The notes under the pieces were generated by a model. It saw nothing but the letters and a program-made list of their open reading frames with translations. It made no database searches and was not told the origin of the DNA. From Flavobacterium fluviale (GTDB lineage: Bacteria; Bacteroidota; Bacteroidia; Flavobacteriales; Flavobacteriaceae), in the NCBI RefSeq assembly GCF_003312915.1, contig NZ_CP030261.1, positions 3,906,001-3,970,000 on the forward strand: 64,000 bases of DNA. The letters are read 5' to 3'. The position numbers and the translations under genes are program-made. This document shows, piece after piece, positions 8,755 through 18,122 of the stretch. Position 1 is the stretch's first letter, and each line of letters opens with the position of its first letter.

Positions 8755-8785
8755 CAAAAAACGCCTCCAATTGGAGGCGTTTTCC
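8755..8785. terminator. Bidirectional hairpin terminator
   Basis: A perfect 20-base palindrome at 8761-8780 (ACGCCTCCAATTGGAGGCGT) has an A-run before it and TTTTCCTTT after it. It sits between the convergent fucP-like gene and the secreted protein gene. Confidence 0.85.
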
Positions 8786-8803
8786 TTTAGTCATGTTTAA
8801 GAA

Positions 8804-9313
8804 CTAACGACGATTGCCGTTAGAATGATCGTGGTCTTTGTTTGACTGTTGTTTGGAGTTTTTATCGTATTTATAATCTTTCTTCTTGTCGCTATTGTCC
8901 TGCTTTTTCTGCCCTTTTGGTTTAGCGTTTTTTACTGGTTTTTCTCCTCTGTTTTTTTGAGGTTTTCCATGATAACCTTTTGGATAACTAGCTCTGTGTT
9001 TGGTGTGATAAGAATATGGAGAATCTCCTCTATAATCGCTCAAAACTACTTTATAACCTGAATACAAATCATAGTTTCTATATCTCGATGGCAATCTTTT
9101 TTCACGTATCCATTTTCCGCCGTTATCGTAGATAAATACGCTTTGATTTACATCATAATACACATCGATATCTGGCAGGTAATAATATCTGCTGTCATCA
9201 TAACCTTGTGGACCCCAGCTTGGCGGTGTTCCAATATTTACATTTATGGATACTTGCGCTTGGGCGAAAAATACACTCATAAAGAGCACTGAGGCGAATA
9301 CTAACTTTTTCAT
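8804..9313 (-). CDS. Secreted hypothetical protein, Tyr-rich core and basic tail
   Basis: This 169-residue protein has a clear signal peptide (MKKLVFASVLFMSVFFAQAQ). A Tyr/Asp-rich middle follows (DDSRYYYLPDIDVYYDV, SVFIYDNGGKWI). The last 60 or so residues are low-complexity and rich in Lys, Asn, Asp and Gly. I do not recognise a named domain. Similar small exported proteins are common in Flavobacterium, and the tail may bind anionic surface polymer, but no function is assigned. It is monocistronic: the terminator at 8755 closes it and another hairpin lies upstream. Confidence 0.75.
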   Translation of the reverse strand: MKKLVFASVLFMSVFFAQAQVSINVNIGTPPSWGPQGYDDSRYYYLPDIDVYYDVNQSVFIYDNGGKWIREKRLPSRYRNYDLYSGYKVVLSDYRGDSPYSYHTKHRASYPKGYHGKPQKNRGEKPVKNAKPKGQKKQDNSDKKKDYKYDKNSKQQSNKDHDHSNGNRR

Positions 9314-9446
9314 GTTTTTAGATTTTAAAATGTTAATCTTGGTAGATAATAATCTAAAGTAATGCCAATAATTATGGTTCTTGCATTGATTATACAGAAG
9401 GGCAATATTAATCGACGAATAGTAATTTTAAACCGATATACAATTA

Positions 9447-9474
9447 AAAAAAAACGCCTCATTTCTGAGGCGTT
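9447..9474 (-). terminator. Hairpin terminator of the RND efflux operon
   Basis: AACGCCTCA (9453-9461), loop TTTC, TGAGGCGTT (9466-9474). On the reverse strand it is followed by a run of eight or more T, so it ends the leftward efflux operon. Confidence 0.8.
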
Positions 9475-9652
9475 TGGAGTCATGTTTTTATTAAATAAGC
9501 GATCGTACGAATTATGATCTCAGTGGAACTTAATATGTTTTATTTTTTTAACCGATTCAAAGGTATACGCAATTCTTTAATGTTAATTATTAATTAGACG
9601 AAAGGTATAATTATTCCGACAAACGGTTATTTTTTCTAAATCAAAACCATTT

Positions 9653-11059
9653 TTATTTCCATCCTCCACCTAAAGCTCTGTACAAATTAACAACAGCCTG
9701 TAATTTTTGAAGGTTGTCGTTGATGCCGCTTAACTGCGCTGCTAACAAATTTTGTTCTGAAGTTAATACATCTGTATAATTGGTTGCAGAACTATATTCT
9801 AACAGCTGTTGTGTATAATCTACAGCTTTTTCTAGAGCTTCAATTTGTTTCTTTCTGGAATCTTCTTTAGCAGAGGCCATTTCATACGAATACAAAGCAT
9901 TTGAAACTTCTTGACCTGCTATTAAAAGACTTTGCTGAAAATTGTTGTAAGCTTGTAATTGTTGAGATTGAGCCGTTGTTAATCTCATTTTATTCAATCC
10001 TTGATTAAAAATTGGCTGCGTTAAACCTCCAATGATGGAATAAAAAATAGAATTAGTAAAGAAATCTTTCAGTTCTAAATTCGAAAATCCACCGCTTGCT
10101 GTAAGCGTTAAACTTGGATAGAAATAAGTCTTAGCCAGATTTGTTGATTCAAATGCAACTCTGAAATTAAATTCCGCTTGACGGACATCTGGACGATTTT
10201 GTAATAACTGAGAAGGTACTCCAACAGCAAGATTTTCTGGAATAATCTGTGCTTCCATTTCTCCTCTGTCAATTGCTCCCGGCGCTTGTCCTAATAAGAT
10301 ATTCAAAGCATTTTCTGTTTCACGAATACTTTGCTTCAAATCTGGAATTAAAACTTCAGCTGCATGCTGGTTGGCTTCACTTTGCACAACCGCCGCGCCT
10401 GTTACAATTGCTCCCTCTTTTAATGCTTTAATTGTTTCAACATTTTTGATACGGCTCTCTAATGTTTCCTCTGTAATCTTCAATGATTTATCGTAAGACA
10501 ACAATAAAAAGTAGTTATTGGCAATATCTGCAATTAACTGTGTTTGAACGGCCTGCTTTGCAGCATCTGTTGCTAAATATGATGCTAAAGCTGCCCTTTT
10601 AGAACTGCTTAGTTTTCCCCATATATCAGCTTCCCAAGAAGTGCTTAAACCTAGTTTGTAAGTTGTTGTTAACGTATTAATATTAATTCCAGGAGGAAAG
10701 TTTAGTCCTGCCTGAGATTGTTTATTTCTAGTTACGTTTGCATCAAAATTCAAGGTAGGATAATAAGCAAGCTTGCTTTGGCGTAACGAAGCCTGAGCTT
10801 GTATAATATTCTCAATAGCATTCTTCAAATTAAGGTTATTATCTAATCCTTTTTGAATTAATGCGTTTAATTTTTCATCTTTAAAAACACTCTGCCATGG
10901 CATATCGGCAATTGTAGTTGTATCGGCAGCAACTTCATCGCGGTAAAGTTTATCTGTCGAGAGTGTAGTTGGTCGTTCGTACTTTTTGGTAATCGAGCAC
11001 GCACTTAAAAGTGCGGCTGCAATTACCATAAGAATATATTTATTTGAACTCTTAGTCAT
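9653..11059 (-). CDS. RND efflux outer-membrane channel lipoprotein (OprM/NodT family)
   Basis: At 468 residues, this has a lipoprotein signal peptide (AAALLSACSITKKYERP, Cys after LLSA). Two TolC-like repeats follow: DMPWQSVFKDEKLNALIQKGL and LDNNLNLKNAIENIIQAQA in the first, then LLQNRPDVRQAEFNFRVA in the second. Trimers form the outer-membrane exit duct of a tripartite pump. It is the third gene of the operon, 18 bases after the pump gene. Length and motif order are normal. Substrates may include drugs, dyes or fatty acids, but cannot be assigned. Confidence 0.94.
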   Translation of the reverse strand: MTKSSNKYILMVIAAALLSACSITKKYERPTTLSTDKLYRDEVAADTTTIADMPWQSVFKDEKLNALIQKGLDNNLNLKNAIENIIQAQASLRQSKLAYYPTLNFDANVTRNKQSQAGLNFPPGININTLTTTYKLGLSTSWEADIWGKLSSSKRAALASYLATDAAKQAVQTQLIADIANNYFLLLSYDKSLKITEETLESRIKNVETIKALKEGAIVTGAAVVQSEANQHAAEVLIPDLKQSIRETENALNILLGQAPGAIDRGEMEAQIIPENLAVGVPSQLLQNRPDVRQAEFNFRVAFESTNLAKTYFYPSLTLTASGGFSNLELKDFFTNSIFYSIIGGLTQPIFNQGLNKMRLTTAQSQQLQAYNNFQQSLLIAGQEVSNALYSYEMASAKEDSRKKQIEALEKAVDYTQQLLEYSSATNYTDVLTSEQNLLAAQLSGINDNLQKLQAVVNLYRALGGGWK

Positions 11060-11077
11060 CTCTGTTTTAATTAAATT

Positions 11078-14000
11078 TTACTCTTTGTGAGCTTCTAATA
11101 AATGAATTTCCTCCTCATCATCGTCATCGTCATCATAACCATCTTTTGCCGGACCGCTTATTCTTTCCTGCAGACCTTGGAAAATGATAAATAGGACCGG
11201 AATAACAAATACTCCTAAAATGGTTCCGATTAACATACCTCCAACAGCTCCTGTACCAATCGATTTGTTACCAACAGCTCCTGCTCCAGAAGCAAACATC
11301 AACGGAACAAGTCCTAAAATAAAGGCGAAAGAAGTCATTAAAATTGGTCTTAAACGTGCTACAGCTCCTTCAATTGCTGCTTGTACAATTGGCAGACCTT
11401 TACGTCTTCTGTCTAAGGCAAATTCGACAATCAAAATACCATTCTTCGCCAGAAGTCCAATCAACATGATTAAGGAAATCTGCAGGTAAATGTTACTATT
11501 CAATTTGAAAATAATCGAGAACAAGTAAGCTCCTGCCAATCCAAACGGAATAGAGAATAATACCGCAAACGGAAGAATATAACTTTCGTACTGCGCACTC
11601 AACAAGAAATAAACGAAAACCAAACATAGAATGAAGATGAAAATCGTTTCACTTCCAGAAGCTAATTCTTCACGTGTTAAACCAGAAAATTCATAACCAT
11701 AACCAGCCGGAAGATTTTCTGCTGCTACTTCCTGAATGGCTTTAATTGCATCTCCAGAACTGTAACCTGGTTTTGGTGCTCCCGTAATCGCAATAGAAGT
11801 AAACAAGTTAAATCTCGAAATAGATTCTGGTCCAAAAACCCTTGTCATTTTTACAAACTCAGTAATTGGTGCCATATTTCCTGCACTATTACGAACAAAG
11901 ATTTTATTTAATCCTTGTGTATTTGTTCTAAACTCTGGAGCAGCTTGAATCATTACACGGTATTGTTTACCGAATTTATTAAAATTCGAAGCATACAAAC
12001 CACCATAATACCCCTGCATGGTTGACAGGATCGTGTTTACAGACACTCCGGCATCTTTCGCTTTCGCTAAATTAATATCCATCATATATTGAGGGAAACC
12101 AGGATTAAAAGGCGTTGTCGCGTATTGTATTTCTGGACGTTCTGCAAGTTTAGCAAGGAATTCATTATTTACTTTAAAGAATTCAGAAGTCGTGTGACCA
12201 CCTTTATCCTGTAATTGGAATTCGAATCCACCACTTTGACCGAAACCTTGAATGGTTGGCGGCGAAATAAAGAATATACTTGCCTCACGAATACCGCTTG
12301 TTTTAGCAAAAAGCTGTCCAATTACATCATCAACACTTAGATCTCGCTGATCCCAAGGATACAACTTTACAATAACCATACTGTAGGCACTACCCGCTCC
12401 TGCAGTAAAGTTCTGCCCTACAATTCGAAGTGTATTTCTAACTCCCGGGATAGTCTTGGCAATACTGTCTACTTTTTTAGCCATTATATCAGAACGCTCC
12501 ATAGAAGCAGATGGCGGTAAACTAATATTCGCAAAAACAGTTCCTTGATCTTCCGAAGGAACGAAAGCAGACGGAGTAGTTTTCATCATATAAAATAAGG
12601 CAAGACCAGCTATCAAAATTGAAGCTAATACAATCCATTTTTTTACAGAAAGAAAACTTACTGAACGCTTATATCTTTCGGTTACATTATCAAATGCAAC
12701 GTTAAATGAAGTGTAAAAACGCTGTAAATAACTTTTATGTTTATGATCGTCAGCATGTGGTTTTAGTAAAAGCGCACACAAAGCCGGGCTCAAGGTCAAG
12801 GCATTTACTGCCGAAAGAATAATCGCTACAGCCAGTGTAATACCAAATTGTTTGTAGAAAACCCCTGTTGATCCTGTAATAAATGTTACCGGAATAAATA
12901 CCGCAGCCATTACTAAAGTAATCGAAATAATCGCTCCCGAAATTTCGTCCATTGCATGAATGGTCGCTTTTTTAGCCGATTTATATCCAGTATCTAGTTT
13001 CGCGTGAACGGCCTCGACGACGACAATCGCGTCATCGACCACGATACCAATGGCAAGGACCATCGCAAAAAGCGTTAATAAGTTAATCGTAAATCCGAAT
13101 AAATTCAGGAAGAAGAATGTTCCCACAATCGCAACCGGAACCGCTATTGCTGGAATTAATGTCGATCTAAAATCCTGAAGGAAAATAAATACTACGATGA
13201 AAACCAATATAAAGGCTTCGATCAAAGTATGAATTACTTTTTCAATTGAGGCATCCAAATTTTCGTTGACATCCACCATAATGGTATATTTCATTCCTTT
13301 TGGAAAACTCTTCGCTGCTTCTTCAATTAATTTTTTAGAATTGATAATTACGTCACGCGCATTAGATCCAGGAGTCTGGCTGATTGCCATTGCCGCCGAT
13401 TCTACACCGTTTGTTTTAATTGTTGACGAATAACTTAAAGATCCTAATTCAACTTTAGCAACATCTTTAAGACGAAGCATTTGTCCGTTTCCAACAGATT
13501 TGATAACAATATCCTCAAATTCCTGAGCACTTGTTAAACGTCCTTTGTATTTAATTACATATTGAAAAGCTTGATTTCCGTTTTCACCAAATTTACCTGG
13601 CGCTGCCTCGATATTCTGCTCTGCCAAAGCTGCTGAAATATCACTCGGAATCAATTTATATTGCTGCATTACATCTGGTTTAAGCCAGATTCTCATCGAG
13701 TAATCTTTTGCACCAAAAACGGTTACATCTCCTACCCCAACGACACGCTGAATCTGCGGTACAAGGTTGATCTTCGCATAATTTTGAAGAAATGTTTGAT
13801 CATAAGCTTTATCATCACTATATAAAGAGAAAATCAATAAGTTACTACTCTGGCTTTTAGTTACCGTAACCCCAGCCTGAGTTACCTCTACAGGAAGTAA
13901 ACTTGTTGCTCTAGAAACCCTGTTTTGCACGTTTACCGCTGCTAAATCTGGATTTGTTCCAACTTTAAAGAAAATTTTAATAGAAGCATTACCGTCGTTA

Positions 14001-14248
14001 GTTGCTGTAGAAGTCATGTAGGTCATGTTCTCTACACCATTAATCTGCTCCTCCAACGGAATAACGATACTTTTAAGTACAACGTCGGCATTGGCACCAG
14101 TATAACTTGCCGCTACGTTTACCGTAGGCGGTGCGATATCCGGATATTGGGAAATCGGTAACTCAATTAGGCCTAAAACACCTAAGATGACAATAATAAC
14201 AGATATTACCGTCGAGAGTACGGGTCTTTGTATAAATTTTTTAAACAT
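11078..14248 (-). CDS. RND efflux pump inner-membrane transporter (HAE1/AcrB family)
   Basis: The product is 1056 residues with the AcrB plan: TM1 then two large periplasmic loops and 12 membrane helices. Family marks are PTVNVAASYTGANADVV, the TM4 aspartate pair in MVLAIGIVVDDAIVVVE that relays protons, and GLLAKNGILIVEFA. It exports small molecules from the periplasm or membrane using the proton gradient with the adaptor and channel encoded beside it. The C-terminal cytoplasmic tail is odd, with a run of Asp and Glu (GYDDDDDDEEEIHLLE) after the last helix. It is six bases from the adaptor gene. Substrate unknown. Confidence 0.95.
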   Translation of the reverse strand: MFKKFIQRPVLSTVISVIIVILGVLGLIELPISQYPDIAPPTVNVAASYTGANADVVLKSIVIPLEEQINGVENMTYMTSTATNDGNASIKIFFKVGTNPDLAAVNVQNRVSRATSLLPVEVTQAGVTVTKSQSSNLLIFSLYSDDKAYDQTFLQNYAKINLVPQIQRVVGVGDVTVFGAKDYSMRIWLKPDVMQQYKLIPSDISAALAEQNIEAAPGKFGENGNQAFQYVIKYKGRLTSAQEFEDIVIKSVGNGQMLRLKDVAKVELGSLSYSSTIKTNGVESAAMAISQTPGSNARDVIINSKKLIEEAAKSFPKGMKYTIMVDVNENLDASIEKVIHTLIEAFILVFIVVFIFLQDFRSTLIPAIAVPVAIVGTFFFLNLFGFTINLLTLFAMVLAIGIVVDDAIVVVEAVHAKLDTGYKSAKKATIHAMDEISGAIISITLVMAAVFIPVTFITGSTGVFYKQFGITLAVAIILSAVNALTLSPALCALLLKPHADDHKHKSYLQRFYTSFNVAFDNVTERYKRSVSFLSVKKWIVLASILIAGLALFYMMKTTPSAFVPSEDQGTVFANISLPPSASMERSDIMAKKVDSIAKTIPGVRNTLRIVGQNFTAGAGSAYSMVIVKLYPWDQRDLSVDDVIGQLFAKTSGIREASIFFISPPTIQGFGQSGGFEFQLQDKGGHTTSEFFKVNNEFLAKLAERPEIQYATTPFNPGFPQYMMDINLAKAKDAGVSVNTILSTMQGYYGGLYASNFNKFGKQYRVMIQAAPEFRTNTQGLNKIFVRNSAGNMAPITEFVKMTRVFGPESISRFNLFTSIAITGAPKPGYSSGDAIKAIQEVAAENLPAGYGYEFSGLTREELASGSETIFIFILCLVFVYFLLSAQYESYILPFAVLFSIPFGLAGAYLFSIIFKLNSNIYLQISLIMLIGLLAKNGILIVEFALDRRRKGLPIVQAAIEGAVARLRPILMTSFAFILGLVPLMFASGAGAVGNKSIGTGAVGGMLIGTILGVFVIPVLFIIFQGLQERISGPAKDGYDDDDDDEEEIHLLEAHKE

Positions 14249-14254
14249 TCTTTT

Positions 14255-15415
14255 TTATTTTAAGTCAGCATAAACCGTTTCTGGTTTTTGATTTTGAGCT
14301 TTAATTTCAGTTCCTTCTTTTAAAGAAGCTACTCCTTCTAATACAATTTCGTCTCCTGCTTTTAAGCCTTCTGTTACTACATAATAATTTCCTGCTGCAT
14401 TGTCAAGGATCGTAATATTAGCATTTCTAGTCTTTCCGTCTTTTCCTAAAACAACTGCGAAAATTTTATCCTGAAGTTCAAAAGTGGCACTTTGCGGTAC
14501 AATTATAGCATCTTTCACATCAGTTGGAATTCTTACTGTAGTACTGCTTCCGCTTCTAATAATTCCTTTTGGATTAGGAAAACGAGCTCTAATATTTACC
14601 GAACCAGTTTCTGTATTAATCAATCCGTTTACGGTTTCAATATGTCCTTTTTCATCGTAAGCAGAACCATCTGAAAGCAGTAAAGAAACTGCCGGCATAC
14701 TTTTGATTTTTTGAGCTAAGGAAGCTCCTGTACTATTGTTTTGAGTGAAATTTAAAAGCATTTTTTCGTTCATTGCAAAATAAGCATAAACATTACCAAT
14801 GCTTGAAACCGTTGTTAAAGGTTCTGTAGTATTTGAACTTACCAAACTTCCTAAACGAAACGGGATAGAACCTACAACTCCATTTACGGGACTTGTAACT
14901 GTTGTATATCCTAAATTGGTTTTTGCATTTACTAAAGCAGCATTAGCTTGTGCTAAATTTGCCTGAGCCGACTCATAAGTATATTGTGCCGATTCTAAAT
15001 CGTACTTACTAATGATTCCTTTTTCAACCAATGGCTTTACTTTATTTACAGCCAGTTTAGCTGCACTTAAATCTGCCTGCGCACTTTTAATACTTGCAGT
15101 TGCCGTACGAACCTGCTGCTCATATTCTGGTGCACTGATTTTGAACAAAGGCTGTCCAGCTTTTACAACTGCTCCTTCATCAACAAAGATTTTATCAATG
15201 TATCCTTCAACTCTTGGTCGAATTTCTATATTTTGCTGCCCTTGAATACTAGCAGGAAAGTCGCTGTTTAATGTAGCAGATTCCGGCTGTAATGTCACAG
15301 TCTTATACTCTTTTATCTGCGGTGCGCCCCCAGCCTGAGCCGATTTATCATTTTTACCGCAAGAAGCGATAACAATTGATGCTGCGAGAATACTTAAAAA
15401 TGATTGCTTATTCAT
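14255..15415 (-). CDS. RND efflux periplasmic adaptor (membrane fusion protein)
   Basis: This 386-residue protein has a lipoprotein-type start (ILAASIVIASCGKNDKS). The barrel-sandwich (lipoyl-like) halves flank a coiled-coil hairpin: GYIDKIFVDEGAVVKAGQPLFKI, then the Ala/Gln-rich hairpin around residues 95-165, then NLGYTTVTSPVNGVVGSIPFRLGSLV. Beta-barrel and membrane-proximal domains follow. It bridges the pump and the outer-membrane channel. It is the first gene of the three-gene efflux operon, divergent from the LytS/LytTR pair, which is a plausible but unproven regulator. Confidence 0.94.
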   Translation of the reverse strand: MNKQSFLSILAASIVIASCGKNDKSAQAGGAPQIKEYKTVTLQPESATLNSDFPASIQGQQNIEIRPRVEGYIDKIFVDEGAVVKAGQPLFKISAPEYEQQVRTATASIKSAQADLSAAKLAVNKVKPLVEKGIISKYDLESAQYTYESAQANLAQANAALVNAKTNLGYTTVTSPVNGVVGSIPFRLGSLVSSNTTEPLTTVSSIGNVYAYFAMNEKMLLNFTQNNSTGASLAQKIKSMPAVSLLLSDGSAYDEKGHIETVNGLINTETGSVNIRARFPNPKGIIRSGSSTTVRIPTDVKDAIIVPQSATFELQDKIFAVVLGKDGKTRNANITILDNAAGNYYVVTEGLKAGDEIVLEGVASLKEGTEIKAQNQKPETVYADLK

Positions 15416-15549
15416 TGTGAAAAATGTGTAATTATCGATTATATGGATACAAAATAACTAAAATATTACAAGCGAAAATTTTCAAATAGACGAAGAGTAA
15501 GAAAGAATCGATAAAGGTAAGCTGACGACCGATGGAATTTTTTAAAATA

Positions 15550-15600
15550 TTAAACAAGTGTTTAATTTTTATCTTATCGGCTCTAAAATGCTTTTTAGAG
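15550..15600. promoter_or_regulatory. Two inverted repeats in the efflux/LytS divergent spacer
   Basis: TTAAACA-AG-TGTTTAA (15550-15565) and CTCTAAAA-TGCT-TTTTAGAG (15581-15600) are perfect dyads between two divergent operons. They are candidate regulator sites, for example for the LytTR protein or a repressor. The assignment is inference. Confidence 0.4.
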
Positions 15601-15680
15601 ACTCTCAATCCGTCTCGGACGATTGCTCAAATTTTATGTCTAAATAAAATGTAATATTGCCTTTAAAATCACAAATTACA

Positions 15681-16730
15681 ATGGCAACCAACTTTTTCAA
15701 ACCCTATTTATTCACCGGTTTACACATTCTTGGATGGTGTTTATTAGGATATATTATGCTGTTCTACATTCCCTTAACTTGGAATGTTGTGCTTCCGTCA
15801 GCATTTTGGCTTTGGCAGAGTATTATTCTTTTTTTATTGATTGTTGTTTTTTATTCGACAGCAAAAATCATCGTTCCAAAAACAATTTTTAAAGACAATA
15901 CTTCTCCATTTTTACTTTGGGCATTTATGGCGATTTTCAGCATGCAGCTGATTGCTTTTTTTTATACTTCTCAAACAGATCTTCACAATCAAATCAGCAA
16001 AGCTATTGGTTTTACAAAATACAGAAACCCTTATTTTGACAATTACGTCTTTACGCTTACGCTATTGGTTTTAGGAATAAGTACCAGCTGGGCAATGTTA
16101 CAATACTGGCAGAAAGCCGCACAGCACAAACAGAAATTAGAACAGGATAAAACAGTTGCTGAATTGGCAATGCTGAAGGCACAAATCAATCCGCATTTTT
16201 TCTTTAATTCATTAAACAGCATTTATTCACTAACCTATACAAATATCGAAGATTCGAGAAATGCACTTCATACTTTAAGCCGTATGATGCGCTATTTATT
16301 GTACAGCACCGAAGGCGAACGAACAACTTTATTGAAAGAGGTTGAGTTTCTAAAGGATTTTATTGCTTTAATGAAACTTCGTGCCAACAGCAAATTGACT
16401 ATCACCACGGAAATTCCCGAAAAATTACACGATTACCCAATTGTTCCGATGTTATTATTACCTTTAGTAGAAAATGCTTTTAAACACGGCGTTCATGCTA
16501 CAGACAAAAGCGAAATACACATTAAACTTTCACAAAATGATACTGATTTGGAATTTGAAGTAGAAAATACTTTTTTCGAAAAAACAAAAGTTTCTGATGA
16601 GGGCGGAATTGGTTTAACAAATACCAAACGAAGATTACATCTGATTTATCCCAATCAACATTTTATCACTTTTGGAGTTACCGATCACGGAACATATAAA
16701 ATTAAATTGAAAATAACTTTAGAGCAATGA
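15681..16730 (+). CDS. LytS/YehU-type sensor histidine kinase
   Basis: The product has 349 residues from the ATG at 15681; a TTG at 15657 would add eight residues but is less likely. About four membrane helices fill residues 1-150, with little periplasmic sequence. The His_kinase domain follows with LKAQINPHFFFNSLNSIYSL, in which His172 is the phosphoacceptor, and a HATPase region ending VPMLLLPLVENAFKHGV. It autophosphorylates and passes phosphate to the LytTR regulator whose start overlaps its stop by four bases. The signal is unknown. It diverges from the efflux operon. Confidence 0.93.
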   Translation: MATNFFKPYLFTGLHILGWCLLGYIMLFYIPLTWNVVLPSAFWLWQSIILFLLIVVFYSTAKIIVPKTIFKDNTSPFLLWAFMAIFSMQLIAFFYTSQTDLHNQISKAIGFTKYRNPYFDNYVFTLTLLVLGISTSWAMLQYWQKAAQHKQKLEQDKTVAELAMLKAQINPHFFFNSLNSIYSLTYTNIEDSRNALHTLSRMMRYLLYSTEGERTTLLKEVEFLKDFIALMKLRANSKLTITTEIPEKLHDYPIVPMLLLPLVENAFKHGVHATDKSEIHIKLSQNDTDLEFEVENTFFEKTKVSDEGGIGLTNTKRRLHLIYPNQHFITFGVTDHGTYKIKLKITLEQ

Positions 16731-17458
16731 CCGTACTAAAATGCATAGCAGTAGATGATGAACCTTTGGCTTTAAAACTAGTAGAAACGTTTATACAGCA
16801 GACTCCCTTTTTAGAATTAATTTCAACCTGCGACAATGCTGTTGAAGCCATGGGATTGATTCGGGAAACAAAACCTGATGTCGTTTTCTTAGATATCAAC
16901 ATGCCCAACTTAACTGGAATGGAACTGGCAAGGCTTATTCAAGATCAGCCTGGCCCACTTCCCAAAATTATTTTTACTACCGCTTACAATCATTATGCGA
17001 TTGAAGGATATAAAGTAAATGCTGTAGATTATCTTTTAAAACCTTTTAGCTACGAAGAGTTTCTTCGCGCTTCTACCAAGGTTTTACAATTATCTGAAGA
17101 AGCAAACAATCATTTTCAAAATATTGCAGCAGATGATGAATTTATCTTTTTAAAAGTAGAATATCAATGGGTTAGAATCTCATTAAAAGATATTTGTTAT
17201 ATAGAAAGTTTAAAGGACTACGTAAAAGTACATCTTGAAGATTCTCAAAAAGCTTTATTATCACTTATTTCACTTAAGGCTTTAGAAGAGAAACTTCCTT
17301 CATCAAAATTCATGCGTGTTCACCGCTCTTTTATCGTTTCTCTTGATAAAATTAGTGCCATCAGTAAGAACTCGATTTTTATAGACAAAATAGAAATTAC
17401 GGTTGGTGAACAGTATAAAGAAGCTTTTAAAATAGTAGTCGATAAATGGCTGAAATAA
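16727..17458 (+). CDS. LytTR-family response regulator
   Basis: This 243-residue protein has a receiver domain with Asp56 in VVFLDINMPNLTGMEL as the phosphorylation site, DDEP near the N-terminus, and the conserved TAYNHYAIEGY and YLLKPF motifs. The LytTR DNA-binding domain begins near residue 140 (ICYIESLKDYVKVHL, FMRVHRSFIVSLDKI). It binds DNA as a transcription factor and pairs with the overlapping histidine kinase. Targets may include the divergent efflux operon, but no LytTR direct repeat could be confirmed by eye. Confidence 0.94.
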   Translation: MTVLKCIAVDDEPLALKLVETFIQQTPFLELISTCDNAVEAMGLIRETKPDVVFLDINMPNLTGMELARLIQDQPGPLPKIIFTTAYNHYAIEGYKVNAVDYLLKPFSYEEFLRASTKVLQLSEEANNHFQNIAADDEFIFLKVEYQWVRISLKDICYIESLKDYVKVHLEDSQKALLSLISLKALEEKLPSSKFMRVHRSFIVSLDKISAISKNSIFIDKIEITVGEQYKEAFKIVVDKWLK

Positions 17459-17476
17459 ATTAGAATTATAAAAATT

Positions 17477-17770
17477 ATGGAAAAAAGATCAAATAAATAT
17501 TACCTGACTTTAAGTCTTAAAGAATATGCAAATGGTGAAACAGAACCAGCAAAAGAGCTTGGGATCGAGTTTGACAATCACGATGAAATTTTCGGAATCA
17601 TTGAAAAAATCAAAGAAAAAAACATTTTTGCAGACCAATCAGAAGCTGTTCAATTTGCTTTGGGATTAAAATTATTTAGTGAAATCAAATTAAAAAATCG
17701 CAAAAATCCTCTTTTTGACGAATTAAATGAAGTTTTTCCTATTTTTATGAAAAAACTCAAAAGCCTTTAA
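17477..17770 (+). CDS. DUF3861 family protein
   Basis: The 97-residue protein matches my knowledge of DUF3861: an N-terminal NKYYLTLSLKEY strand, FDNHDEIFGIIEKIKEKN, then ALGLKLFSEIKLKNRKNPLF and a C-terminal FPIFMKKLKSL. No catalytic motif is apparent and the family function is unknown to me. It lies 18 bases after the response regulator and may be co-transcribed with it. It has no signal peptide or membrane helix, so it is cytoplasmic. Confidence 0.75.
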   Translation: MEKRSNKYYLTLSLKEYANGETEPAKELGIEFDNHDEIFGIIEKIKEKNIFADQSEAVQFALGLKLFSEIKLKNRKNPLFDELNEVFPIFMKKLKSL

Positions 17771-18122
17771 AAACTCCTTTAAAAACAAGGCTTTAGACTC
17801 ATTTTACTTTTAAATGAGAATGTTAAATTTCTATTGAGATCAGATTTATCTAATTCTTCACGGCAATATTTTGAAGGGATTTTCCGTTAAAAATAATGCA
17901 TGTCCCACTAGATGCTTTTCCAAAAGAAATTTAATTTTTTATTAGAAATTATTTTTCTTCAATATTACGGCTAAGTATTTAGGCAGATCTAAATTGAAGA
18001 TATTACGGAGAATTTCATTTGAAACTGACCATTTCATTTTATGAATCTCTACAAAAGAACATTCTTTTTCGATTGTTGGATAATGCAAAAATTTATTTTT
18101 TAACCATTAAAATGAAAGCATT
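17771..18122. other. Non-coding spacer without recognised feature
   Basis: About 350 AT-rich bases. I see no ORF with coding character, tRNA or strong hairpin. An AAAGCCTT/AAGGCTTT pair at 17760-17794 has a long loop and no T-run, so it is a doubtful terminator. No clear TAnnTTTG element was found before the next gene. Confidence 0.5.

Noticed and set aside
11184..11489. 101-codon ORF opposite the RND pump gene
   Set aside because: It is a shadow frame of a strongly conserved pump gene with no independent support.
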